From the NCBI GenBank assembly GCA_016888885.1, contig CP069437.1, positions 2,418,001 to 2,482,000 on the forward strand: DNA of 64,000 nucleotides. Reading direction: 5' to 3'. Shown here piece by piece: positions 52,829 to 60,903 of this stretch. This stretch comes from Faucicola sp902506215. GTDB lineage: Bacteria; Pseudomonadota; Gammaproteobacteria; Pseudomonadales; Moraxellaceae. The position numbers were made by a program, and so were the translations under genes. Position 1 is the stretch's first letter; every line of letters starts with the position of its first letter. Under the pieces are notes generated by a model. That model had not been told where the DNA came from. It saw only the letters and a list, made by a program, of their open reading frames with translations, and did no database searches.

Positions 52829-53810
52829 ACCCCACTCTCAACTTGAAATAAGCAATTCAAACTGAAGTGGGGGATTACCTAACTGTTTATTGATTACAAA
52901 GCAGAAGTTATGAGCCAAGATTTTACGCATAAATCTGTGGGATAAATGCCATAAATCTCTAGCTCTCACCTTTTGCATGTTAAACCGCTGTGATAACTGA
53001 CCAATCACCGTCTCAATATTGCGACGAGCATTTTTAAGACGATTAAGTACACTGATTGGTCGTTTATCGGGCATATTTTTTCTAAGCGGTGTTTGCAAAT
53101 CAACACATCGCTTAAAGCAATACTCAGATAAATCAGGGCTAATATAGCCCATATCTGCACCTAACAAGCCTTTGATATTATCAAGCATATCAGGTGCAAC
53201 AAGCCTTTCATCTATCTTAGCAGAGGCAAAGGTAAAATTGGTTATCATGCCCGATAGATTAATAAGTAAATGTCCTTCAAAGCCAAAATATTTTTGTTGC
53301 TTTGAGGCACAGTAACTATAACTGCCTTCGTATTTGAAGGTTTTATGCCGATAGGCTCTGGCATATTGACACACCGGAATGGGAAAGCCATCAATAAAAT
53401 GAATGTTGTCTTGCCCATGCTGTTTAACGATATGCTGTTGTATCAAAGTTTTTACTTGTAACAAATTGACGCATTGCTTGGCAAAGTTTGGATATGAGCC
53501 TATTTGTGGAAACCATGTTTGCCAATGCTGTTTAAAATACTGATGGATTTGCGAATCGGTGTCCATCTGTAAAAACTCACCCACTATCTCCATGGTGATA
53601 ATTTCACTGTCGGTTAGCTTTGGTGCATATCCGCCTTGTCTTAGCCGGTTTGTTACAATCTTTTTGTAGTAGTCATCTACCATTAGATAGATTTTAATGA
53701 TAAATTCATCAATGGGCATGGCTTATCCTCTAATCTTTTTGGTCATTGATTAAAGTTTAAGTTCATGCCTTTTTTGTTTCAACCCCGCTTAAAAGTGTTG
53801 AGAGTGGGGT
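52829..53810 (-). mobile_element. IS982-family insertion sequence, intact
   Basis: The element spans 982 bases. Its ends are inverted repeats: the left end reads ACCCCACTCTCAAC (52829-52842), and the same 14 bases appear as the reverse complement at 53797-53810; imperfect similarity continues inward. It is flanked by a 7-base target duplication, TATAACC, at 52822-52828 and 53811-53817. It carries one transposase gene that fills most of its length. Perfect repeats and an open transposase indicate a recent and possibly still mobile insertion. Confidence 0.93.
52838..53719 (-). CDS. IS982-family transposase
   Basis: 293 residues. The DDE triad fits the family: D110 in FIDGFPIPVC, D189 in LGADMGY and E236 in NIETVIGQL. 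The N-terminal region is the presumed DNA-binding part. GAGGATA precedes the ATG on the minus strand. The stop lies 9 bases inside the left end, so the last codons overlap the terminal repeat. The gene points the same way as purN, so transcripts from the purine operon could reach it. Confidence 0.94.
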   Translation of the reverse strand: MPIDEFIIKIYLMVDDYYKKIVTNRLRQGGYAPKLTDSEIITMEIVGEFLQMDTDSQIHQYFKQHWQTWFPQIGSYPNFAKQCVNLLQVKTLIQQHIVKQHGQDNIHFIDGFPIPVCQYARAYRHKTFKYEGSYSYCASKQQKYFGFEGHLLINLSGMITNFTFASAKIDERLVAPDMLDNIKGLLGADMGYISPDLSEYCFKRCVDLQTPLRKNMPDKRPISVLNRLKNARRNIETVIGQLSQRFNMQKVRARDLWHLSHRFMRKILAHNFCFVINKQLGNPPLQFELLISS

Positions 53811-53817
53811 TATAACC
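53797..53817. repeat. Right inverted repeat and right target duplication
   Basis: GTTGAGAGTGGGGT at 53797-53810 is the inverted terminal repeat; TATAACC at 53811-53817 is the right copy of the target duplication. Base 53810 is shared with the purN stop codon. Confidence 0.88.
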
Positions 53818-54517
53818 ATAATTTTATAGGCAAATTGAGTCCAAGGCGGTTGGTGAGTTGGTTATTTTTCAGTGAAACAATCCGCTCAGCAAATAACCCC
53901 ACCACCATAGGCAGCAGTTGGTGCTCCATCGCATGAACACGCTGCTGTAATTGGCTAGCATTCTCAGCCGCGTTGACGCAGGTCACCGCTTGGGCGATGA
54001 CTTCCCCCGCATCGAGTTCGCTCGTTACCAGATGCACGCTGCAACCATGATAGCGCTCGCCAGATTGTAGCACGCGGGTATGGGTAGCTAAGCCTTTATA
54101 ATTGGGCAGTAGTGACGGGTGCAGATTTATCATGGGCACGTTTAAACCCGTGCTACTGGTGACACCATCAATAAACAGCGGCGTTAAAATCCGCATAAAT
54201 CCTGCCAATACCACCAAATCAGGTTGCCATTCATTTAACACAGCAAGGGCTTTTTGTTCAAAACCGACACGGGTGTATTTTTTGCCATTATCGTCACGCT
54301 CAATCACCGTGGTTGCAATATTGGCTTGCTGCTCCTCATTGGCAAGGCGAATGCGCTCAAGCGCGTAGGCATCGGCTTTATTGCTAATCACGCCGACGAT
54401 TTGAATGTTCAATAGTTGCTGTAACTGTTTATCAATTAATACTTGCAGGTTACTGCCACTGCCAGAGACGAGGACGGCAATTTTTAACGGGGTAGGGTTT
54501 GTCATGTTCAACTTCAT
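53810..54517 (-). CDS. purN: Phosphoribosylglycinamide formyltransferase
   Basis: 235 residues. PurN uses 10-formyl-tetrahydrofolate to formylate GAR in purine synthesis. KIAVLVSGSGSNLQVL binds phosphate; the catalytic Asn/His/Asp set falls in NLHPSLLPNYKG and SELDAGEVIAQ. ATG at 54505 is a plausible alternative start. It is slightly longer than E. coli PurN (212). The stop is TAA formed by two bases of the IS target duplication and the terminal base of the IS. Without the IS the same position would read TAG, so the protein is unchanged. Confidence 0.95.
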   Translation of the reverse strand: MKLNMTNPTPLKIAVLVSGSGSNLQVLIDKQLQQLLNIQIVGVISNKADAYALERIRLANEEQQANIATTVIERDDNGKKYTRVGFEQKALAVLNEWQPDLVVLAGFMRILTPLFIDGVTSSTGLNVPMINLHPSLLPNYKGLATHTRVLQSGERYHGCSVHLVTSELDAGEVIAQAVTCVNAAENASQLQQRVHAMEHQLLPMVVGLFAERIVSLKNNQLTNRLGLNLPIKLWL

Positions 54518-54653
54518 AATGATAGCAAAGCAATAGGTTGGAAAAAGTAAGGTGCGTAAAAACGCACCTTTTAAACTAGCTCAAGGGTAAATTAGCTTAA
54601 TGAAAAAATAGCCCAATAGTAAAATACCCTAATGAGTTGAGTCGCGGATAAAA

Positions 54654-55700
54654 TTAGCGATAGGTTACCGCATCGCCCTGTCTTTCAACGATTTCACCCA
54701 ATCTCCATGCGGTTTCGCCTTGCTCATTTAATAGCTTAATCGCTTCATCGGCTTTGTCACTTGGCACAACGACGACAAAACCCACGCCGCAGTTAAAGGT
54801 GCGGTACATTTCCATCTGCTCGATATGACCTTTTTGCTGAAGCCATTGGAACACAGGCGGGAATGTCCAAGAACTCACATCAATTTGCGCCGCCAAATGG
54901 TCGGGCAATACGCGTGGTAGGTTCTCCGTCAAGCCGCCACCGGTGATATGTGCCATCGCATGCAAGCTTGCGTTGCCCAAGGTTTTTTGCAGTTGTCCAA
55001 TGGCTTTGACATAGATTTTTGTCGGTGCCATCAACACGTCTTTTAATGCTCTGCCGTCTAATTGTTCGGTGGCAACATCGGCACCGCTGACTTCAATGAC
55101 TTTACGCACCAGTGAGTAACCATTTGAATGCACGCCGCTAGAGGCGATACCGATTAACACATCACTGTTGGCAACGTTTTTACCCGTGATAACTTCCGAC
55201 TCTTCGACGACGCCCACACAAAAACCTGCCAAATCATAGTCGTCATCTTGATACATACCCGGCATTTCAGCCGTCTCGCCACCGATGAGCGCGCAATTTG
55301 CCAATTTACAGCCGTCACCGATACCACTGATAACCGTTGCTGCGGTATCGACGTCCAGTTTTCCTGTGGCATAATAATCCAAGAAAAATAACGGCTCGGC
55401 GCCACAGACTAGCAGGTCATTGACACACATCGCGACCAAATCTTGACCAATGGTGTCGTGCTGCTGCAGTTGTAAAGCCAGTTTGAGTTTGGTACCGACA
55501 CCATCAGTCCCTGAGACCAATAAAGGGGATTTATAGCCTTGTGGAATACGGCACAAGGCGCCAAATCCACCCAAACCACCGACTACTTCAGAGCGGCTAG
55601 TTGCTTTGGCAACTGATTTAATGCGCTGAACTAACGCTTCGCCAGCATCGATATCGACGCCAGCATCTTTATAACTTAACGAAGTGGGTTGTGTAGTCAT
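54654..55700 (-). CDS. purM: Phosphoribosylformylglycinamidine cyclo-ligase
   Basis: 348 residues, typical length. PurM closes the imidazole ring of AIR using ATP. Conserved blocks are SYKDAGVDIDAGEALV, SGTDGVGTKLKLA, GGETAEMPGMY and HITGGGLTENLPRVLP. It precedes purN by 136 bases on the same strand, as purMN in many gammaproteobacteria. Confidence 0.97.
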   Translation of the reverse strand: MTTQPTSLSYKDAGVDIDAGEALVQRIKSVAKATSRSEVVGGLGGFGALCRIPQGYKSPLLVSGTDGVGTKLKLALQLQQHDTIGQDLVAMCVNDLLVCGAEPLFFLDYYATGKLDVDTAATVISGIGDGCKLANCALIGGETAEMPGMYQDDDYDLAGFCVGVVEESEVITGKNVANSDVLIGIASSGVHSNGYSLVRKVIEVSGADVATEQLDGRALKDVLMAPTKIYVKAIGQLQKTLGNASLHAMAHITGGGLTENLPRVLPDHLAAQIDVSSWTFPPVFQWLQQKGHIEQMEMYRTFNCGVGFVVVVPSDKADEAIKLLNEQGETAWRLGEIVERQGDAVTYR

Positions 55701-55742
55701 GGTCTTCCTATCGCCAGAATCATTGGGAAAAGTAATACGCGC

Positions 55743-55771
55743 ATTATACCCAAATTCCCATCAAAAAGAAA
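55743..55771 (-). promoter_or_regulatory. Candidate purM promoter (minus strand)
   Basis: TATAAT on the minus strand (55748-55743) lies 43 bases before the purM start; TTTCTT (55771-55766) is 17 bases further up and only a weak -35. No PurR-type palindrome was recognised. Confidence 0.4.
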
Positions 55772-56015
55772 AATAATCCATCGCTTTGCTACATGGCTAG
55801 CATTAGGCTGTTTATCGTTGATGACGCCTTCTAGCCCCACAAATGTGATAGGGCTTTATAACATAGCTTTGAATATTTGTATGAGTTGTGCAGTTTGCGC
55901 TATCTATTTTTGTCAAATTACCTAAAATTAGTCGAAAATACAACGATGGCAGTGACCGTCTTTTATTTGACATTACCCTTATATTTTTGGCGTATTTGGC
56001 TTTTTTGAGGAATCT
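55772..56015. other. Remainder of the divergent gap before the PerM gene
   Basis: Together with the purM promoter this gap is 315 bases long. It is AT-rich. Small frames inside it resemble nothing and lack ribosome binding sites. GAGGAA at 56006-56011 serves the downstream ATG. Confidence 0.4.
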
Positions 56016-57242
56016 ATGTACAACCCATTCCCTTATCGATTTACGAAAGATGTGTTTTTCAAACGGCTATTTATATCGCTGTTTTTGGTTGCAATAGGCT
56101 ATATCATTTATCGATTACAATCGGTAATTTTGCCATTTTTGGCAGCATTTATTTTATCGTATGCGATTAATCCGCTGGTGCAAAAATTACAGGACAAGGC
56201 GCACATTCGCCGCTGGGTGGCGATTTTGCTGGTATATTTGTCCACTGGGCTGATGATTGGATTGATACTCTGGTGGCTCATTCCACTGGTGTGGGAGCAG
56301 TTACAATCGGCATGGAAGTATGTACCGACGGCAATTGACTATTATAACAATACGCTGCGAGGCTGGGTGCGTTCTCACACGCCTATACGCTTACCTGCCC
56401 TGCAAGTACGTGATATGTCCAAAGGCTTGGTCGATTTTCTCAAAGAACACTACAACATCATCGATGTGCGTTCATTTTTTACCAATTTAATGTTATCAGG
56501 CATGAATATAATCAACGTGGCGGGCATTGTGGTACTGGTGCCGATTTTGATGTTTTATTTTTTATATAATTGGGATGAGCGCTTGGTAAAAATGCGTCAT
56601 ATGATTCCCAACCGTTATATTCCATCGGTCTATCGTATCGCCAAGGAAATTGATGAAGCGTTGATGTCATTTATCAAAGGTCAGCTACTGGTAATGGTGC
56701 TGCTCGGTATGGTATATGCGGTGCAACTGCAACTCATTGGACTTAAAGTCGGTCTTATCATCGGTATGATGGCGGGTATCGCAAGTTTTGTGCCGTATCT
56801 TGGCTTTACCCTTGGCTTTATTGCGGCGATTATTGCAGGGCTATTTCAATTTGGCGTGGACTGGGTACATTTAGTGCTAATTGTCGGTGCCTTTATGGTA
56901 GGACAGGCGGTTGAAGGTTATATTTTGCAGCCGTTATTGTTGGGTGATAAAATTGGTTTATCACCATTGTGGGTGATATTTGCGGTACTTGCCGGGGCGG
57001 CACTGGCAGGCATTGCAGGTATGCTGATTGCTTTGCCGCTCGCCGCTGTGCTCAAAGTGCTATTCCAACATGCGTATGACAGTTACCGTGAAACTGAGTT
57101 TTATAAAGGCGATGCCCAGTATAGTTTGTTTAAAGAAGAAAATTTGATGGATATCAAGCTTGAGCAGCAACAAAAACAAATCGAGGCGCAAATGAAAAAA
57201 GAAAATACCAGTTGGATGGCGCGGATAAAAAATATTTTCTAA
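56016..57242 (+). CDS. AI-2E/PerM family membrane permease
   Basis: 408 residues, seven or eight membrane segments with the AI-2E transporter family layout. The first helices are followed by a periplasmic region (about 90-150), and the second half has GIASFVPYLGFTLGF and LSPLWVIFAVLAGAALAGIAGMLIALPLAAV, family signatures. The last 40 residues are charged and probably cytoplasmic. PerM proteins have an unclear substrate; one branch exports autoinducer-2. Next to purMN this gene is common in gammaproteobacteria. Confidence 0.88.
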   Translation: MYNPFPYRFTKDVFFKRLFISLFLVAIGYIIYRLQSVILPFLAAFILSYAINPLVQKLQDKAHIRRWVAILLVYLSTGLMIGLILWWLIPLVWEQLQSAWKYVPTAIDYYNNTLRGWVRSHTPIRLPALQVRDMSKGLVDFLKEHYNIIDVRSFFTNLMLSGMNIINVAGIVVLVPILMFYFLYNWDERLVKMRHMIPNRYIPSVYRIAKEIDEALMSFIKGQLLVMVLLGMVYAVQLQLIGLKVGLIIGMMAGIASFVPYLGFTLGFIAAIIAGLFQFGVDWVHLVLIVGAFMVGQAVEGYILQPLLLGDKIGLSPLWVIFAVLAGAALAGIAGMLIALPLAAVLKVLFQHAYDSYRETEFYKGDAQYSLFKEENLMDIKLEQQQKQIEAQMKKENTSWMARIKNIF

Positions 57243-57284
57243 AACAGCAAGATGTCATTCAAATGACTACAAGCGCGTAATTTT

Positions 57285-57418
57285 GCCGTATAATAGCCGC
57301 CTATCTTATTGGCGTTTCCTATCTGATAGGCGGTTGTAGATACGCTCAATTAAGAGATACGCTCAATCAAGCATTTATTGTGAGGGGTTGGTCTGCCTTA
57401 CGTTAAATGCTTTTTTTT
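57285..57418 (+). ncRNA. Candidate small RNA or attenuator before ttcA
   Basis: A -10 (TATAAT, 57289-57294) is followed by a perfect 9-bp hairpin CCGCCTATC (57297-57305) with GATAGGCGG (57325-57333), a tandem pair of 17-bp repeats differing at one base (57338-57354, 57355-57371), and a terminator in which AAGCATTTA (57369-57377) pairs with TAAATGCTT (57404-57412) and ends in eight T (57411-57418). No -35 was clear. It may be a short RNA of about 120 bases, a ttcA leader attenuator, or only the terminator of the preceding permease gene. Confidence 0.4.
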
Positions 57419-57509
57419 ATTTGCTATTTTTCCAATAAATAACGCGTCGTTGATAGCCGATAGCGTCATCATAGGTTTATTTATTGGTTTATCATCAGTT
57501 AGGTATCTT

Positions 57510-58742
57510 ATGCAATCAAACAATTCTGTAAGCCCAGCAGCAACCATGTCTGCCGCTGAATTAAATCCCCAATTATCAGCCCAACTATTAGACAGTGACG
57601 TAGACTCAGATAGTGACATAGATGGGCTTGATGATAATGATTGGAATGATGATGTGTCAAACAATGATGCTTTAGACAATGACGCGTTAAACGAAGCGTT
57701 AAACAATGAAGCGCAGCAAATCTTGGGCTATGCTAAAGGTAACAGCCAAGGCGATGACATCAAATCTGCGCGTTTTCGCAAGCTACAAAAAAAATTACGT
57801 AAGCTGGTCTCTTGGGCGATTCGTGACTACAACATGATTGAAGACGGTGATGTGGTCATGGTGTGTATTTCAGGCGGTAAAGACAGTTTTACCTTGCTGG
57901 ATATTTTATTGTTCTTAAAGAAAATAGCACCGATTCAGTTTGATGTGATTGCCGTCAATCTTGACCAAAAGCAACCTGACTATCCTGAAGATATTTTGCC
58001 CAACTATCTGACCAAGCATGGCATTCCGTATTATATTTTAGAAAAAGACACCTATAGCGTGGTCAAGCAAATCGTACCAGAAGGTAAAACTTACTGTTCT
58101 GCGTGTTCACGTCTGCGCCGTGGGTCATTATATGGATTTGCCAAACAAATCGGTGCAACCAAAGTGGCACTCGGTCATCACCGTGATGATATCATGGCGA
58201 CATTTTTCTTAAATTTATTTCACGGCGGTAGTCTCAAAGCCATGCCACCAAAACTACTATCGGATGATGGGCAAAATATCTTGATTCGTCCGCTTGCGTA
58301 TGTGGAAGAAAAAGACATTATCAAATATGCCAATTACAAGCAGTTTCCGATTATTCCTTGTAACCTGTGCGGCAGCCAAGAAAACCTACAACGGGCGATG
58401 ATTAATGACATGCTACGCACATGGGATCAGCAGTACCCGAATCGCTTGGATTCGATATTCGGCGCGATGCAAAATGTCGCACCGTCACAGCTCGCTGACC
58501 GTGAGTTGTTTGACTTTGAAAATTTGCAGTTAAAGCGTGATGAGCACATCCGTGTATTTGAAGGGGAAAACATCCAAGCGGGGCAGATTGACGAGCAGCT
58601 TCAGCAAAAAGGGGTACCAACCGCACCTGCTGTGCAAAGCTTTGACCCCACCAAATCTCAGAAAAACAAAGTGTCTCAAAAATCTAACACCAGCCAAAAC
58701 GCTGAGAGCCAAAAAATACCGACAATCAATCCTTTGGTTTGA
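57510..58742 (+). CDS. ttcA: tRNA 2-thiocytidine synthetase TtcA with an acidic N-terminal extension
   Basis: 410 residues from ATG at 57510; AGG at 57501-57503 is well placed, and the longer frame to 57450 is not needed. The PP-loop is SGGKDS at residues 121-126. The Fe-S cluster Cys pair CSAC is followed by RLRRG, with CNLCGSQENLQR after it. TtcA thiolates C32 of some tRNAs. Compared with E. coli (311 residues) there is an N-terminal extension of about 85 residues, strikingly rich in Asp, Asn, Ser and Ala (DSDVDSDSDIDGLDDNDW), and a Lys/Ser/Gln-rich C-terminal tail. Both look disordered. Confidence 0.94.
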   Translation: MQSNNSVSPAATMSAAELNPQLSAQLLDSDVDSDSDIDGLDDNDWNDDVSNNDALDNDALNEALNNEAQQILGYAKGNSQGDDIKSARFRKLQKKLRKLVSWAIRDYNMIEDGDVVMVCISGGKDSFTLLDILLFLKKIAPIQFDVIAVNLDQKQPDYPEDILPNYLTKHGIPYYILEKDTYSVVKQIVPEGKTYCSACSRLRRGSLYGFAKQIGATKVALGHHRDDIMATFFLNLFHGGSLKAMPPKLLSDDGQNILIRPLAYVEEKDIIKYANYKQFPIIPCNLCGSQENLQRAMINDMLRTWDQQYPNRLDSIFGAMQNVAPSQLADRELFDFENLQLKRDEHIRVFEGENIQAGQIDEQLQQKGVPTAPAVQSFDPTKSQKNKVSQKSNTSQNAESQKIPTINPLV

Positions 58743-58766
58743 TAACCAAACGGGTCAAGCACACGG

Positions 58767-59351
58767 CTATTTTGGTTGCTGAGTATTCATGTATTTTGGG
58801 TAGCGGTTGTTAGGTACACTCCGCGGATAATACGGACGGGACATTCTATCTAAACCGCCCCAGCCAGCAAAACGATTACCGTAGAAGGGTGAGCGCCAAA
58901 ATGGGTCGGTGTTGTACCACAGTTGATTTAGCCTTTGCTCACGTTGGTAGTTGAGATAACCTTCGTCATGCGCTTTTAACAAATCAAGCGTCATCGATTG
59001 TGGGCATACATCATTGTAGTCATAGCCCTCACGTCCCAACTGATAAGCGCGTAGCGGCGTGCAATAACGTTTTAACCCTTCTTCACGACCTTGTCGCCAC
59101 TGTTGCTGGTCGGGGGTGGCATTAGCTTTAGCGCATTGCTTGATATGCTTTTGAATATAATTTTCACTGCGACCCAGTAAACCATCTTGATAACCAATGG
59201 TTTGCCAATTGCTTTGTTGGCATTGAGTGGGCGTTAATCCGCCGCCCAAGGTAGCACAACCTGTCATCGAGGCAGTGACAGCAAACAGTCCAAGCATTTT
59301 TTTTGAGGTGGTTGCTGGGTGATAGGTCTGTATGAATGAAAGCATCGTCAT
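58767..59351 (-). CDS. DUF2799 family lipoprotein
   Basis: 194 residues. The signal contains SKKMLGLFAVTASMTGC, with lipobox MTGC and Cys32. Family features follow: NWQTIGYQDGLLGRSE, a repeated G-x-x-x-G-Y-D pattern and four cysteines (CQQ, CAK, YCTP, VCP) that may pair. DUF2799 proteins are found in many gammaproteobacteria with no known role. The C-terminus is rich in Tyr, Pro, Arg and Asn. It converges with ttcA, with 24 bases between stops. Confidence 0.85.
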   Translation of the reverse strand: MTMLSFIQTYHPATTSKKMLGLFAVTASMTGCATLGGGLTPTQCQQSNWQTIGYQDGLLGRSENYIQKHIKQCAKANATPDQQQWRQGREEGLKRYCTPLRAYQLGREGYDYNDVCPQSMTLDLLKAHDEGYLNYQREQRLNQLWYNTDPFWRSPFYGNRFAGWGGLDRMSRPYYPRSVPNNRYPKYMNTQQPK

Positions 59352-59591
59352 GGTGGCACCTTTGAGGTTTACAGTCGCTATTAGCCAGTCAAAAACTGGC
59401 TAAACCGATCAAACCGTTAATGAATTGATATTTTTTAATTTAGCAGATTATTTATATAAAAGCATTTATCAATGGTTAAAATTTTGTTAGGCTACTTAAT
59501 ACAGCCAAATGAATAGCGTCAAATTAACAGGGTCAAATTTTTGAGTTAATGTGGTGATATTGCATTAATTTTTTATCAAAGGGTGAGGGTC

Positions 59592-60347
59592 ATGCAAAAA
59601 ATTTTAATCGCCAATCAAAAAGGGGGATGCGGTAAAACCTCGATTGCGGTAAGTCTAGCGGCGGCATTGGCAAACCAAGGCAAAACAGTGGCATTGGCAG
59701 ATGCAGACCCCCAAAAATCAAGCCTACAGTGGCTAAAAATGCGCCCAGCGGACGTACCTGCCATTATCGGTATTGACTGGCGCGATAGCAATGATATAGG
59801 TGATATCCCAAAAACCTTGGGTAAAAACGACTGGCTGATTATTGATGCCCCAGGTGCGTTATCAGGCACTAAAGCCGAGCAGCTAATTGCCGAATGCAAG
59901 GCGATTTTAATTCCTGTTTTGCCCGCTTTTTTTGATATTGACAGTACCAAACGCTTTTTAAAAAGCCTAGAAGACATCAAACGTATCCGCAAAGGCAAAG
60001 TCGATATTTATCTGGTTGCCAATCGCGTGCGTAGTCAATTGATGCACGACAATGAACCGACCGAAAAACTGATGGCGTATTTTGCTGATATTGGGCAGCA
60101 ACCACTGGCTTGGCTATCTGAGCGTAGTATTTATCAAGCCTTGGCAGAGCGCGGCTTGACGATTTTTGATAAAAGCCAAAAACCGTACCGCGACATTCAA
60201 GCCCAGTGGCAGCCGATTATGGATATGCTAGCTTCCGAGCCGCAGCCGACTGACAAAATTGACGCCAAAGCCGAAAACAAAGCTGACACCAAAACTGAAG
60301 CAAAAACGTCATCTAAAAAATCCAAAAATAGCAGCTGGTACGAGTAA
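59592..60347 (+). CDS. Orphan ParA-like ATPase
   Basis: 251 residues. The deviant Walker A is KGGCGKT at residues 10-16, followed by DADPQKSSLQWL and IIDAPG, the Walker A' and B patterns of ParA/MinD ATPases. No parB-like gene or parS-like repeat is next to it, so it is not a plain plasmid partition cassette. The C-terminus is a Lys/Asp/Ala/Glu-rich tail of about 35 residues. The chosen ATG has AAAGGG upstream; GTG at 59583 is also in frame. It may position a protein or complex in the cell. Followed by a small membrane protein and topA. Confidence 0.83.
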   Translation: MQKILIANQKGGCGKTSIAVSLAAALANQGKTVALADADPQKSSLQWLKMRPADVPAIIGIDWRDSNDIGDIPKTLGKNDWLIIDAPGALSGTKAEQLIAECKAILIPVLPAFFDIDSTKRFLKSLEDIKRIRKGKVDIYLVANRVRSQLMHDNEPTEKLMAYFADIGQQPLAWLSERSIYQALAERGLTIFDKSQKPYRDIQAQWQPIMDMLASEPQPTDKIDAKAENKADTKTEAKTSSKKSKNSSWYE

Positions 60348-60355
60348 TATAATCA

Positions 60356-60856
60356 ATGGGAATATGGATAGCCATCGCCATCGGGGTGTTTATTGTCGGT
60401 AGTATCATGGGGTTAAAACCATCTGCTCGCGAGACCATGCGTGATAATCTGCGCATGGCAGCCAGACGCGTAGGCGTGCAGCCAAAACTGGTCGCATGTC
60501 CTGATTGGATTTCGGGCGATACAGGCGAACGCGGTAAAGGCATGATGGCGCAGTACGGCGTGGTGATTGAGGACGCGAAGATGCGCCCCTGTGATTATCA
60601 AGTGATTGAGGGCAAATGGCGCCCCTTTACCGGGCATTATCCCGCTAATTTTGCGCTCGATAATCGGGAGGTGGATTTACCGGCATCCATCGCAACAACC
60701 GTTAAAGGTTTAAGCTGTAAAGCCAATTTTATGTGTATTTATTGGCAAGAAAATAGCCAACTGGGTATGAAATCAGAACTTGAAACCACCGAAAAAGACC
60801 TAATCATGTTAAAAAGTAAATTGCATGATTATGCCAAATTGGTGCAGAATAACTAA
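60356..60856 (+). CDS. Small membrane-anchored protein of unknown function
   Basis: 166 residues. One N-terminal membrane helix (residues about 2-20, IWIAIAIGVFIVGSIMG) and a soluble part of about 140 residues with four Cys and a CPDW motif. No family recognised. It starts 8 bases after the ParA gene and ends 47 before topA, so the three are probably one unit. The conserved-looking part is around GDTGERGKGMMAQYGVVIED. Confidence 0.75.
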   Translation: MGIWIAIAIGVFIVGSIMGLKPSARETMRDNLRMAARRVGVQPKLVACPDWISGDTGERGKGMMAQYGVVIEDAKMRPCDYQVIEGKWRPFTGHYPANFALDNREVDLPASIATTVKGLSCKANFMCIYWQENSQLGMKSELETTEKDLIMLKSKLHDYAKLVQNN

Positions 60857-60903
60857 CTTTTCGTATTTTAACTTACCCTTTTTAATGATTTTGTGAACCC
60901 AAC

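Noticed and set aside
55689..56097. Two small plus-strand frames in the purM-permease gap
   Set aside because: Rich in Cys, Ile and Ser with no family likeness; the second overlaps the permease start in another frame.
59592..60347. ParA gene as a remnant of an integrated plasmid
   Set aside because: No ParB, replication or conjugation gene is near, and the neighbours (topA) are chromosomal.
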